Origin: Desulfuromonas sp.
GTDB taxonomy: Bacteria > Desulfobacterota > Desulfuromonadia > Desulfuromonadales > SZUA-401
Length of the DNA: 34,452 bases
Direction of reading: 5' to 3'
NCBI GenBank assembly: GCA_002869605.1
Contig: PKUI01000140.1
Span: forward strand, 1-34,452
The position numbers were made by a program, and so were the translations under genes. Positions 7,453 through 16,047 of the stretch are shown in pieces; position 1 is the first letter of the stretch; each line of letters begins with the position of its first letter. The notes beneath the pieces were generated by a model. It ran no database searches. It saw only the letters and a list, made by a program, of their open reading frames with translations, and had not been told where the DNA came from.

Positions 7453-10209
7453 ATGGCACCCCGAAAATCGTTAAGCAAGCGCATTCGCCTCTACTTCATC
7501 CTGATCGCCGCCCTCCCCCTGGTCGGCTTCGGTCTGCTGGCGCTTCCGATCCTAGAAGATACCCTGACGCAGGAAGCCTTCAACGAGAACCGCTATGTCG
7601 CGAACCATGTCCGCAACTCGATCCAGGACTTTCTCAGCGAGCCGGTCCAGACCCTCCACATCCTCGAACGCGCGGTCACACGCTTCCGTGATGACGATGT
7701 GTTGATCACGGCTCTCATGGAAGAGGCGATCCAGCAATCGAGCATTCTGGAAGCGATCCTCCTCACCGACAATAAACGCCATGTCACCCACCTCGGTCTG
7801 ACCCCGGCACTTACGCCGCAACAGGAAGACTTTCTCGGCCTCGACCTTTCGGCCCACTCCCTGTTCCGTCGCCTCCCCCGCCCTGACGGCACCGTCTGGT
7901 CCGACACCTACACCTCGCTGCTGACCGGCAAGCCGGCGATCTCCGCAGGGCTGCCGATTGACCAGCAGATGCTGGTAGCGAACATCAACCTCGAAAACCT
8001 CAACAGAATCCTGCTACACAGCCTCGAATTACAGCCGAACACTCTGGTGGTACTGGTCGACAGCAACGGGGTGGTGATCACGCACTCCAACCCCGAACAG
8101 GCCAAGACCCAGCTCAACATGCACAACCACCCGGCGATCCAACAGGGACTGCGCGGTCGGGAGGAGACCCGTATCTACGATTTTGAGGGGGAGCGGGTCC
8201 TCGGCAGCGTCCTGCACATCCCGGAGACCGGCTGGGAGGTCTACGTCGCCCGCAACATGTCGACGTCATTGGAGTTGCTGTACAAATCCCGGACCACCCT
8301 GATCGGCGCCATCCTGATCTCCCTGGTGTTGGCGCTGACCGTCAGTATCCAGAGCGCACGCAACATTATCCAGCCGATCGAACATCTCTCCAACCAGACC
8401 CGGCGTATCGCCAAGGGGCACTACGACCTCGACCTCGAACGGGACGACTTCCTCGAGACTTCGCGTTTAACCAGGGACTTCGCGAGCATGAGCGCCGCCG
8501 TGCGGGACCGCGAACAGCAACTTCTCGATAAGACCGCAGAGTGTCGCCTGATCTTCAACAACAGCAACGACGGCGTTTCGCTGGCCGAAATCGCCGAGGA
8601 TGACACCCTTGGCAACTACAGCGAGGTCAACGAAGTGCTGGTGAAACGGCTCGGCTACGAACTCGAAGAGCTCTACGCCATGACCCCCCTTGAGCTGTTC
8701 TCCCCGGGAAGCCGCCAGGAAGCCCAGGACCTGGTCACGAGGCTACGCAGCCATGCGCAACAGCTCTTCGAAGCCGAACAGGTGACGCGCGACGGGACTC
8801 TGATCCCTGTGGAAGTCACCGCGCGTATCGTCAAGATGCATCAGCGCGACATGGTCTATCTCTTGACCCGCGATATCCGCGACCGGAAACATGCCGCCGA
8901 GGTGATCGAACAGATGGCCTTCTTCGATTCGCTCACCGGCTTGCCAAATCGTCACCTGCTGCACGACCGGCTCGGCCAGGCGGTCACCAATGCCACGCGC
9001 AACAAGGCCAACCTGGCGGTGCTGTATATCAACCTCGACCGCCTCAAGGCAATTAACGACAGCTACGGCCACGACTTCGGCGACCGCCTGCTGCACGAAA
9101 CCGCACGACGCCTCTCCCTGTCGGTCCGTGGAAACGATGTGGTCGGACGCTGGGGGGGCGACGAGTTCGTGGTTCTGCTGTGGCAGGTGGCCGACCCGAA
9201 GCACTGTACGATGGTCGCCCAGAAGCTGCTCGACGCACTCAACGAACCGTTTGTGCTCGACAGCCAGGAGGTCGCGATCAGCGCCAGTGTCGGCATCAGC
9301 CTTTTCCCACAGGACGCCGAGCAGGTCGACCAGCTGATCAGCACCGCCGACATGGCGATGCAGCATGCCAAGCGCGAGGGGTACAACGTCTACAAGTTCT
9401 ACTCGCAGAGCATGAACTCCTGGGCCAGCGAGCGCCTGCAATTGGAAAACAGCCTCCGTTTCGCCCAGGACCGCGGAGAACTCGAGCTCTACTACCAACC
9501 ACGCGTTGAAAGCCTCTCCCTGGAACCGGTCGGCATGGAGGCCCTGCTGCGCTGGGACCACCCGCAGCTGGGGCGGGTTTCTCCCGATCGCTTTATCCCG
9601 ATCGCCGAGGAATCCGGCATGATCCGCGCTATCGGCGAATGGGTGCTGCGCACCGCGTGTATGCAGACCCGCGAGCTACATGATCTCGGTTTCAAAGACC
9701 TGCGCGTCGGCGTCAACGTGTCGGCCCAGCAACTAAAGAATGCCAACTTCTTCCAGCAGGTCGAGCGAGCACTTCTCGACTCCGGGCTCCCCCCCGAGTA
9801 CCTCGAACTGGAGCTGACCGAGCGCGCCGTGATCGATCACTCCGAAGACAACATCAAACTCTTCAACCGCCTCCGCGAGCTCGGCGTACACCTGGCGCTC
9901 GACGACTTCGGCGTCGGCTATTCGTCGCTCTCGCAACTCAAGGACTTTCCCCTTAACATCCTCAAGATCGATCGCAGCTTCATCGCAGGGATCCCGGACG
10001 ATCGCAATCATATCGCCATCACCGAGGCGATCATGGCAATGGGCATGTCCCTTAACCTTGAACTGATCGCCGAAGGGATCGAAACCGAGGAACAATGCAA
10101 TTTCCTGGCAGCCCGTGACTGCAACAGCCTACAGGGCTTCCTTTTTAGTCGCCCGCTCCCCTTCGCGGAGCTGATAGACTATCTGAAACAACAGCCCAAC
10201 AGCGTTTGA
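7453..10209 (+). CDS. Sensor protein: dCache - HAMP - PAS - GGDEF - EAL
   Basis: A 918-aa membrane sensor for cyclic-di-GMP metabolism. Order: TM1 (about 15-37), a periplasmic Cache-like sensor (about 40-275), TM2 (about 282-300), HAMP (about 305-355), PAS (about 365-480), GGDEF (about 490-645) and EAL (about 665-910). The cyclase motif GGDEF is intact at 568-572, with the product-inhibition I-site RGND at 559-562. The phosphodiesterase motifs EALLR (Glu696), NVSAQQL, ELTERAV, DDFGVGYSSL, LKIDRSFI and AEGIETEEQ are all present. Both halves could therefore be active; which dominates cannot be inferred. GAGAAGAG precedes the start. An outer-membrane protein gene follows after 24 bp and is probably co-transcribed. 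Confidence 0.95.
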   Translation: MAPRKSLSKRIRLYFILIAALPLVGFGLLALPILEDTLTQEAFNENRYVANHVRNSIQDFLSEPVQTLHILERAVTRFRDDDVLITALMEEAIQQSSILEAILLTDNKRHVTHLGLTPALTPQQEDFLGLDLSAHSLFRRLPRPDGTVWSDTYTSLLTGKPAISAGLPIDQQMLVANINLENLNRILLHSLELQPNTLVVLVDSNGVVITHSNPEQAKTQLNMHNHPAIQQGLRGREETRIYDFEGERVLGSVLHIPETGWEVYVARNMSTSLELLYKSRTTLIGAILISLVLALTVSIQSARNIIQPIEHLSNQTRRIAKGHYDLDLERDDFLETSRLTRDFASMSAAVRDREQQLLDKTAECRLIFNNSNDGVSLAEIAEDDTLGNYSEVNEVLVKRLGYELEELYAMTPLELFSPGSRQEAQDLVTRLRSHAQQLFEAEQVTRDGTLIPVEVTARIVKMHQRDMVYLLTRDIRDRKHAAEVIEQMAFFDSLTGLPNRHLLHDRLGQAVTNATRNKANLAVLYINLDRLKAINDSYGHDFGDRLLHETARRLSLSVRGNDVVGRWGGDEFVVLLWQVADPKHCTMVAQKLLDALNEPFVLDSQEVAISASVGISLFPQDAEQVDQLISTADMAMQHAKREGYNVYKFYSQSMNSWASERLQLENSLRFAQDRGELELYYQPRVESLSLEPVGMEALLRWDHPQLGRVSPDRFIPIAEESGMIRAIGEWVLRTACMQTRELHDLGFKDLRVGVNVSAQQLKNANFFQQVERALLDSGLPPEYLELELTERAVIDHSEDNIKLFNRLRELGVHLALDDFGVGYSSLSQLKDFPLNILKIDRSFIAGIPDDRNHIAITEAIMAMGMSLNLELIAEGIETEEQCNFLAARDCNSLQGFLFSRPLPFAELIDYLKQQPNSV

Positions 10210-10233
10210 CAGGCCTCCCAGGGAGAAGGCACC

Positions 10234-11202
10234 ATGCTCCTAAGCTCACCTTTCAGAAAAATGACTCGGCGCTTGCCCCTGCGACTGTTTTTGGCGCTGT
10301 GCATCATCGGCCTGTTGACACAAACGGCGATTGCCGAAGATGCCCCCCCTTCCGACACCGAGTCCAAACCGGTCACTGAAATCGTATGGGAATTCGACGC
10401 CTACTACTCAAATGTCGGCATCTTTGTCCCCCTGACCGACGCCCCAATCCCGGTCATCAACGATCAGAACGAGGAATCGATTTATCGCAGGCTTTTCAGC
10501 GCCTCGTTCCCGCCACGCTTTTTCCTCTTCGAGGCGAGCGTCATGCCGCTGCCGAACCTCGGTGTCTACCTGAAAAAAAATCACCTCCAGTTCTACGACG
10601 ACGCTGAGGTCGGAGACGTCAACCTGATTGAATCGATTACGGCAGGGTTCAAAGAGCCCTATGCCCTGACGCTGTTCTTCGGCAATGTTGCCACCTTTGT
10701 CCGGGAGGGCGAGGAACATGACGCGACCAACAAGGGGTACATGGGCTACCTGTTCAGTGTCGGGCATCAGCACATCAAGGACAACGAACTGATCAACGAC
10801 AGGTGGCTGCAGGTGGAATGGAAGCTCAAAGGGGACCGTGAGTTCGACGAGATCATCCATCGCTGGAGCTTCCGCATCGGCACGTTCCTGCATGAAAACC
10901 GTGACGTCGCTGACCTTATCTACCTGGGGGTCCGCCGCAGCAACCTCGACTTCAACGCCCCCTTCCTCTCCCTGCTGAAAAACAGTCAGATCAACCTGCG
11001 CGCCGACTTTTCCACGCTGGACGGCGATTTTCTCGGCGGCGAACTGATCGTCGGCAAAAAGTACCCGTTTCCCGACAGCGGCTTTGCTCTCAACTTCGAC
11101 ATCGGTGGAGTGTGGGAGAAGAAAGAAAAATACGGGCCCCGCTACCGGGACAGCGGTGAATCGGAATTTACCCTGGTGCTGCGTCCCAACATCGAATTCT
11201 GA
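10234..11202 (+). CDS. Predicted outer-membrane beta-barrel protein of unknown function
   Basis: This 322-aa protein has an N-terminal signal peptide (hydrophobic core LRLFLALCIIGLL, cleavage expected after TAIA). The mature part is rich in alternating polar and aromatic residues with repeated short predicted strands. It ends in Phe (RPNIEF), the usual last residue of beta-barrels folded by the BAM machinery. No named family is recognised with certainty. The start follows GGGAGAAGG, and a second ATG at residue 10 is possible. It lies 24 bp after the GGDEF/EAL sensor gene, so its level or role may be tied to cyclic-di-GMP signalling (inference). Only 5 bp separate its stop from the convergent radical SAM gene. 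Confidence 0.75.
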   Translation: MLLSSPFRKMTRRLPLRLFLALCIIGLLTQTAIAEDAPPSDTESKPVTEIVWEFDAYYSNVGIFVPLTDAPIPVINDQNEESIYRRLFSASFPPRFFLFEASVMPLPNLGVYLKKNHLQFYDDAEVGDVNLIESITAGFKEPYALTLFFGNVATFVREGEEHDATNKGYMGYLFSVGHQHIKDNELINDRWLQVEWKLKGDREFDEIIHRWSFRIGTFLHENRDVADLIYLGVRRSNLDFNAPFLSLLKNSQINLRADFSTLDGDFLGGELIVGKKYPFPDSGFALNFDIGGVWEKKEKYGPRYRDSGESEFTLVLRPNIEF

Positions 11203-11207
11203 AGCAG

Positions 11208-12098
11208 CTAGAAACGCTCTTCCCGGTAGTCGGGCACTTCCCGAAGCCATGCAGGACGTTGACCGGCGACGAGCAGGGTCTGCTTCACCTGCGCGATTAA
11301 CCGCTCGCGATCTTTCGGATAACTCCCTGCCAGATTCAGGAAATTGGAGATGTGGTTGGAGCGCAGAATGGTGCGCTGTGGGTTGAGGTGCGTCAGCATC
11401 TCGAGCGCCTCAAGGAGAATCCCTTCACGGGTCAGAGGGGATAGGGAGCGGAAGAAATCATCATTATGGCGGTAAAACAGGGTCAACAGCGAAAAGTACT
11501 CGGGTGACAGTGACGTGACCCACGCTGCCGTAGCTCGCGCGTGTTCAAGGCTCCGCTCGCGACCGGCGAGGCCCAATATCGCAGTTACCGAGATCTTCAG
11601 TCCCGCTTCCCTGGCACGTTGACACCCCTCGAGCATCTGCGCCGAAGTAAACCCCTTGCCTACCGTGGCGAGGGTGAGATCGTCCCCGCTTTCGAGACCG
11701 AAATAGAGAATCCGCAACTTCTGCGCACGCAGCTCACGCAGCTGTTCGACACTCTTATGCTGCAGGCTGTTGGGCGAGGCGTAAATGCCGACCCGGGTCA
11801 GACGCGGGAAGGCCTGCTGCAGCGCGGCGAGGATTTCGAGAAGGCCCTGCTGCGGGTAGATCAGGGCATCGCCGTCAGCCAGAAACACCCGCTGCACGTG
11901 CTGGCGATGATGCTCCGGCACCGCTGCGATCTCTGCAGCGATCTCCTCGAAACTGCGCAGACGAAAGCGCTTGGTCTTGTACATGCCACAAAAGGTGCAG
12001 CTGTTCTGCGAGCAACCGAGGGTAATCTGAAAAATCAGGCTTCGGGCTTCACTGGGGGGTCGATAGAGCGGCTCATCGTAGTCGAAATAGTAAAACAT
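11208..12098 (-). CDS. Radical SAM protein (COG1032-like), function unknown
   Basis: The 296-aa product carries the 4Fe-4S-binding motif CSQNSCTFCGMYKTKRFR near residues 29-46, so its cysteines are spaced CX4CX2C instead of the more usual CX3CX2C. It continues with a typical radical-SAM barrel: FLADGDALIYP, GLESGDD and ISVTAILGLAGRE. There is no obvious B12-binding or SPASM domain. Similar compact proteins are widespread, but the substrate is unknown. The start is 6 bp after the rhomboid gene stop, with CCGGAGCT as a plausible ribosome-binding site overlapping the end of that gene, so the two form an operon. Confidence 0.9.
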   Translation of the reverse strand: MFYYFDYDEPLYRPPSEARSLIFQITLGCSQNSCTFCGMYKTKRFRLRSFEEIAAEIAAVPEHHRQHVQRVFLADGDALIYPQQGLLEILAALQQAFPRLTRVGIYASPNSLQHKSVEQLRELRAQKLRILYFGLESGDDLTLATVGKGFTSAQMLEGCQRAREAGLKISVTAILGLAGRERSLEHARATAAWVTSLSPEYFSLLTLFYRHNDDFFRSLSPLTREGILLEALEMLTHLNPQRTILRSNHISNFLNLAGSYPKDRERLIAQVKQTLLVAGQRPAWLREVPDYREERF

Positions 12099-12104
12099 GA
12101 AGGA

Positions 12105-13277
12105 TCAGCTCCGGTGGGCGTCGATCTGTTCGATAAAGCGTCGCGCCTCCTCGGAGACCTCGTGATGGCGCGTCGCGTCAATCGCCGAAAGAAAATAGTG
12201 GTAAGCGCTGGTGGTGCCGCGCGGTTGGTGCAGCAACGACTTTCCAGCGCCGAGAAACGCCCGGTCCACTTCGGGATCGGACGGCCGCTCGGTGATAAAC
12301 CTGCGGAAGAGACTTAAGGCCGCAAAGCTCTCGCCACGATCGAGCAGCTCCTGGCCGAGCTCCAGCAGCGCCGAAGACGGCAGGTTGCGGCGCTGAAGCC
12401 GGTTAAGGCGGGCATAGTAGTCCAACGCACCGTCAAAGTCCCGCTGCACCAGGTACTGCACGAAGGCCTGCGACTCCTCGCCGAACATCGTTTTCAGCGG
12501 GCGCTCGCCCGGCTCGGCGCGTCGCGTCTGTCCCCGCACGTGACGATGCGGCTTCCGATCCAACAACCAGGCCAGGGCCAGCCCCGACATGAAACCGCCA
12601 ATGTGAGCCCCGTAGGCCACCCCGGACCCGGAACCACCATTCCCGAGAAACGGCAGCAGGTTATCGACGACAAGGTAAAAACCGAGCACCCAGCGGGCCG
12701 GGATCAGCACCGTCTGCATGAAAAACGGGAACAGGAAGATGAAGGTTTTGACCTGGTTGCGCGGGAACCAGATGAAGTAGCTGCCGAGGAGACCGGAGAT
12801 CGCCCCCGAGGCGCCGATCATCGGATACGGGGAGTTAAGGGCGAACAGCGCGAAGACCAGGGTCGCGGCCATTCCGGTACCGAGGTAGGCGAGCAGAAAG
12901 CGGAACGGACCGAGACGATGCTCGACGTTGTCGCCAAAAATCCACAAAAACAGCATATTGCCGGCCAGGTGCATGAAGCCACCGTGCAGAAACATGGCGC
13001 TGAACAGGCCGACCAAGGAAGGGGCGGCCGGGCGGAACCCGAAGCGGAACACCAGCAGATCGTAGGCCGAGATCGAATGCAGGATCTGGCCGAGGGAGAA
13101 GCTGCCCTGCCCGAAGGTCTGCACATAATCGTACAGCCACGGATCGGCCGGGTCGGGCCGGGCCGCTGACAGCGGCAGCGTCAGCAACAGGTAAACAGCC
13201 ACGTTGACCGCGATCAGTCCCCAGGTAACGTACGGGGTCATGCGCGGATTAGGGGTATCGCCTACAGGAAGAAACAT
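12105..13277 (-). CDS. Rhomboid-family intramembrane serine protease with C-terminal helical repeat domain
   Basis: A 390-aa protein from the preferred ATG (13275-13277); a frame extending to 13343 would add 22 residues with no signal. The six-helix rhomboid core includes HGGFMHLAGNML, the nucleophile motif GASG (Ser157) and the catalytic His in GAHIGGF (His225), so a functional Ser-His dyad is present. Residues from about 275 to the end form a soluble helical tail (DGALDYYARL, FAALSLFRRFITERPSDP) that looks like TPR-type repeats and may bind partners. The first gene of a rhomboid-radical SAM pair. GGAG lies 11 nt before the start, which is a little far. Confidence 0.92.
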   Translation of the reverse strand: MFLPVGDTPNPRMTPYVTWGLIAVNVAVYLLLTLPLSAARPDPADPWLYDYVQTFGQGSFSLGQILHSISAYDLLVFRFGFRPAAPSLVGLFSAMFLHGGFMHLAGNMLFLWIFGDNVEHRLGPFRFLLAYLGTGMAATLVFALFALNSPYPMIGASGAISGLLGSYFIWFPRNQVKTFIFLFPFFMQTVLIPARWVLGFYLVVDNLLPFLGNGGSGSGVAYGAHIGGFMSGLALAWLLDRKPHRHVRGQTRRAEPGERPLKTMFGEESQAFVQYLVQRDFDGALDYYARLNRLQRRNLPSSALLELGQELLDRGESFAALSLFRRFITERPSDPEVDRAFLGAGKSLLHQPRGTTSAYHYFLSAIDATRHHEVSEEARRFIEQIDAHRS

Positions 13278-13428
13278 GTTTGATCGGTTCTCCGGGGAAA
13301 AGCTCTGGTCGATTCTAGCACAGTAGCGAGGCAGAGTCGCCACCCGGATCCACCCAGGAAAGGAATGAGGCTTGCCTTTGGCACGAACGCGTTTTATGCT
13401 GCCGGAAACTCAACCGAGAGGTTCTGCC

Positions 13429-14082
13429 ATGACGACCTACACTTTGGACAACCGCGCCCCGCAACGGGTCGGCAAGCTTGTCTGCCTGGCTCGCAACTAT
13501 GCCGAACACATCAAGGAACTCGGCAACGCCACACCGAGCGCGCCGGTACTGTTCATCAAGCCGTCCACCAGTATCATCGCCAGCGGTGGGCAGATCGTTA
13601 TCCCTTCCTACAGCGAACAGTGCCACCATGAGATTGAGCTCGCGGTGCTGATCGGCAAGAGTGGCCGCAACATCGACGAGTCCGAAGCGATGAGCTATGT
13701 CGCCGGTTATGGCGTGGCCCTCGACATGACCCTGCGCGACACTCAGGCCGATCTCAAGGAGAAGGGGCTGCCCTGGGAGATCGCCAAGGGGTTCGACACC
13801 TCCTGCCCACTGGGATCGTTCGTGCCTGCGGCACAGGTTCCCGACCCGCACAACCTGCAGCTGACCCTTACGGTCAACGACGAGGTGCGCCAGGATGACT
13901 CGTCGGCGTTGATGATGCGGCGTATCCCGGAGGTCATTGCCTACGCCTCGCACATCTTCACCCTCGAGGAGGGGGACATTTTGCTCACCGGAACCCCGGC
14001 CGGGGTCGCGCGCGTGGTCTCGGGCGACCGACTGGTGGCACGCATCGAGGGTCTGCCGACACTCGAGGTCACAGTGGCCTAG
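13429..14082 (+). CDS. Fumarylacetoacetate hydrolase (FAH) family protein
   Basis: A 217-aa single-domain FAH-family enzyme, similar in size to YcgM/FAHD1-type acylpyruvases. Seen: CLARNYAEHIKELGN near the N-terminus, FIKPSTSI, HEIELAVLIGKSGRNI (HxExE-type metal ligands), GYGVALDMTLRDTQ, AKGFDTSCPLG and TGTPAGVARV. These bind Mg2+ and cleave or tautomerise 1,3-dicarbonyl acids; the exact substrate is not determinable. GAGAGG lies 7 nt before the chosen ATG; an upstream in-frame ATG at 13372 is unlikely. The last 14 bp overlap the convergent nfi gene. Confidence 0.92.
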   Translation: MTTYTLDNRAPQRVGKLVCLARNYAEHIKELGNATPSAPVLFIKPSTSIIASGGQIVIPSYSEQCHHEIELAVLIGKSGRNIDESEAMSYVAGYGVALDMTLRDTQADLKEKGLPWEIAKGFDTSCPLGSFVPAAQVPDPHNLQLTLTVNDEVRQDDSSALMMRRIPEVIAYASHIFTLEEGDILLTGTPAGVARVVSGDRLVARIEGLPTLEVTVA

Positions 14083-14764
14083 GCTCACCTTCCCGCTCCA
14101 GCCGCTGGCGGTTGGCCAGCAGGTGCGCCTGGCGGGTCGGCTCCGGCAGACGATAGCCGCCGTGGCAGGCAAGCACCGCAGCTGCGGCCGAGTCGCAGTC
14201 GACCCGGTGCCCCGGGGAGACGTACAGCGGCTTGACCCGGTCGCGCGTCCGCACAATGCGCCCGATCTCCTCCCCTGCATCCCACAATGGCACCATCTCC
14301 CCCCGCAGTCTCCCCGGCTGCCGTTCGTCACCACAGAGCCGGCTCTTGGCGCAACCGAGTGCCGGGACATCAAACCAGACCCCGAGGTGGCAAGCGATTC
14401 CGAAACGCCGCGGATGGGCGATCCCCTGACCGTCGACCAGCACCAGGTCGGGCAACTCCCGGAGTTTCTCCATCGCCGCGACCAGCACCGGCAACTCACG
14501 AAATGACAGCAGCCCCGGCACGTAAGGGAACGGGCTCTCTTGCGTCGCAACCGCTTCCTCGACCGGAGTGAGCGCCGGATGCTCAAGCACGACCACCGCA
14601 CCATGAAATAGCTGCCCAAAGCGACGGTAGGAGACATCGACCCCGGCAACGCGCATCCCCGCCTCCAGCCTGAACGGCTCCAGGCGGACGCAGCGCGCCA
14701 GCTGGCGCTGCAGCTCGAACGCTTCTGAAGGGGTTACATTCCAACGATGTCGAGGTGAGATCAA
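14069..14764 (-). CDS. nfi: Endonuclease V (deoxyinosine 3' endonuclease)
   Basis: This 231-aa protein matches Nfi along its whole length: GVDVSY (metal ligand Asp43), PYVPGLLSFRELP (Glu in the active site), LVDGQGIAHPRRFGIACHLG (Asp and His), DVPALGCAKSRLCG, and a C-terminal SPGHRVDCDSA with YRLPEPTRQAH. Endonuclease V nicks one base 3' of deoxyinosine and related deaminated bases. The start appears to be TTG (14762-14764); no better start is seen and the length fits the family. It overlaps the FAH-family gene tail to tail by 14 bp, leaving no room for a terminator between them. Confidence 0.95.
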   Translation of the reverse strand: MISPRHRWNVTPSEAFELQRQLARCVRLEPFRLEAGMRVAGVDVSYRRFGQLFHGAVVVLEHPALTPVEEAVATQESPFPYVPGLLSFRELPVLVAAMEKLRELPDLVLVDGQGIAHPRRFGIACHLGVWFDVPALGCAKSRLCGDERQPGRLRGEMVPLWDAGEEIGRIVRTRDRVKPLYVSPGHRVDCDSAAAAVLACHGGYRLPEPTRQAHLLANRQRLEREGEPRPL

Positions 14765-14800
14765 AGGCGGTTTTCCACGTTTTAAGGATTCACACAGCGT

Positions 14801-15718
14801 CTAGCTGTCCTTTTGAGCCCCACAAACCCGGTTGCGGCCTTCCTGCTTGGCGCGGTACATGGCACGGTCGGCCTTGTTCACCAGGTCCTTAAAGGTCTCC
14901 CCGGCACACAACTCGGCAACCCCGAAACTCGCCGTCACCGGGGTATCGACTTCGGGGCATCTATGGCCCATCAGCAACTGGCGCAGATGCTCGGCCAGCC
15001 GCATCCCTTCCGACTGGCGTGACGCGCTCAGCAGCACCAGGAATTCCTCGCCACCATAGCGCCCGAGGATATCGCTGCGCCGCAAGGACATATCGAGCAG
15101 CCGCGACATCCAGGTCAATACCTTGTCGCCCTGTTCGTGGCCGAAACGATCATTGATTTCTTTAAAATGGTCGAGATCGAAATAGATCAGGGTCATCGGG
15201 GTTCCGTAGCGCGAGAACCTTTCGCACTCCCGATCAAGTGCCTCATCGAGAGCAAGGCGATTGGGGATCCCGGTCAACGGATCGACCCTGACCAGCAGCC
15301 TTAACTCCGCGTTGAGCTGTTCGGTTTCCAACTCTGCAGAAGCGTCGTGAAACACCTCGACCGCACCGATAATCTCCCCCGTTACATCCCTGATCGGTGC
15401 GATCCTGACATCTACCGGCAAGCGCAGACCATCCTTACGTTTTAGAAACAGCCGCTGCTCGACCGATTCCCCGGACCCCATGCAGTCAACCAACGGACAT
15501 CGCTCTCCACACAAGGGGTTGTTCTGCAGATCACGGTGGTCAAGAATTTCGTTGTCGCAGTGACTACCGACCACCTCACCAGCCAGGTACCCGGTCAACT
15601 GTTCGGCGGCACGGTTCCAGTAAAGCAGCTTACGCTCGCAATCGACAAAGTAGACCGCCTCGGCCAGGTGATCGAGCATCTGCTTATAGAACGCATGATC
15701 AAGAGTTATATGCTGCAT
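14801..15718 (-). CDS. PAS-GGDEF diguanylate cyclase
   Basis: A 305-aa soluble protein from ATG 15718, chosen because the PAS domain (YKQMLDHLAEAVYFVD) begins a few residues later; a frame extension to 15787 is unsupported. The PAS domain (about 8-130) contains a Cys-rich insert, LCGERCPLVDC, seen in a known subset of sensor PAS domains. The GGDEF domain follows with DPLTGIPNR, IYFDLDHFKEIND, the I-site RRSD (213-216) and the signature GGEEF (222-226), so it should be an active, feedback-inhibited cyclase. No membrane segment or EAL domain is seen, so the signal is probably cytoplasmic. Confidence 0.93.
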   Translation of the reverse strand: MQHITLDHAFYKQMLDHLAEAVYFVDCERKLLYWNRAAEQLTGYLAGEVVGSHCDNEILDHRDLQNNPLCGERCPLVDCMGSGESVEQRLFLKRKDGLRLPVDVRIAPIRDVTGEIIGAVEVFHDASAELETEQLNAELRLLVRVDPLTGIPNRLALDEALDRECERFSRYGTPMTLIYFDLDHFKEINDRFGHEQGDKVLTWMSRLLDMSLRRSDILGRYGGEEFLVLLSASRQSEGMRLAEHLRQLLMGHRCPEVDTPVTASFGVAELCAGETFKDLVNKADRAMYRAKQEGRNRVCGAQKDS

Positions 15719-15809
15719 AATCTTCAACCCGGGGACAACACATAAAAGCCACATGTCTCGCGTGACAACAACTTTAACATACCCCAACTCACAAGCTACG
15801 CAAGCGGCG

Positions 15810-15962
15810 TCAGATTCTCAACTGGTGACTCCACCAGTTCCCGGAGTCGGGACGGTAATCGGCGTACTCCGCCTTGAATTGGCTCCAGGCATCGCAATAC
15901 ATCTGCAACGCAATCTTGGCCGGTAGCTGCATTTTCCATCGGAACCAGCTATTCAAGGGCAC
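15810..15962 (-). CDS. Possible 50-aa small protein or gene remnant
   Basis: On the minus strand a frame from GTG (15960-15962), or from ATG 15930-15932, runs to TGA at 15810-15812. The product is unusually rich in Trp and Tyr: LPAKIALQMYCDAWSQF, then KAEYADYRPDSGNWWSHQ. It reads like a real, amphipathic protein segment rather than random sequence. The start is weak: the GTG follows directly on the T-run of the terminator upstream and has no standard ribosome-binding site. It may be a small gene or the tail of a decayed one. I do not recognise a named family. Confidence 0.4.
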   Translation of the reverse strand: MPLNSWFRWKMQLPAKIALQMYCDAWSQFKAEYADYRPDSGNWWSHQLRI

Positions 15963-15990
15963 AAAAAAGCCCCCGGGAAACCCGGGGGCT
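15963..15990 (-). terminator. Intrinsic terminator of the porin-binding protein-chemoreceptor operon
   Basis: Arms AGCCCCCGGG (15968-15977) and CCCGGGGGCT (15981-15990) form a perfect 10-bp GC stem with a 3-nt loop. Read on the minus strand it is followed by six T. It lies 58 bp past the chemoreceptor stop and is a strong rho-independent terminator. Confidence 0.9.
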
Positions 15991-16047
15991 AAATATCAGA
16001 CGGCAACTCTCGCCGACTACCGGAAGCCGGGCCCTAAAAAAGTGTGG

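Noticed and set aside
13315..14649. Long (444-codon) minus-strand frame
   Set aside because: It overlaps two well-supported genes (FAH family and nfi) in another frame and shows the Arg/Ser/Cys-rich composition of GC-rich shadows.
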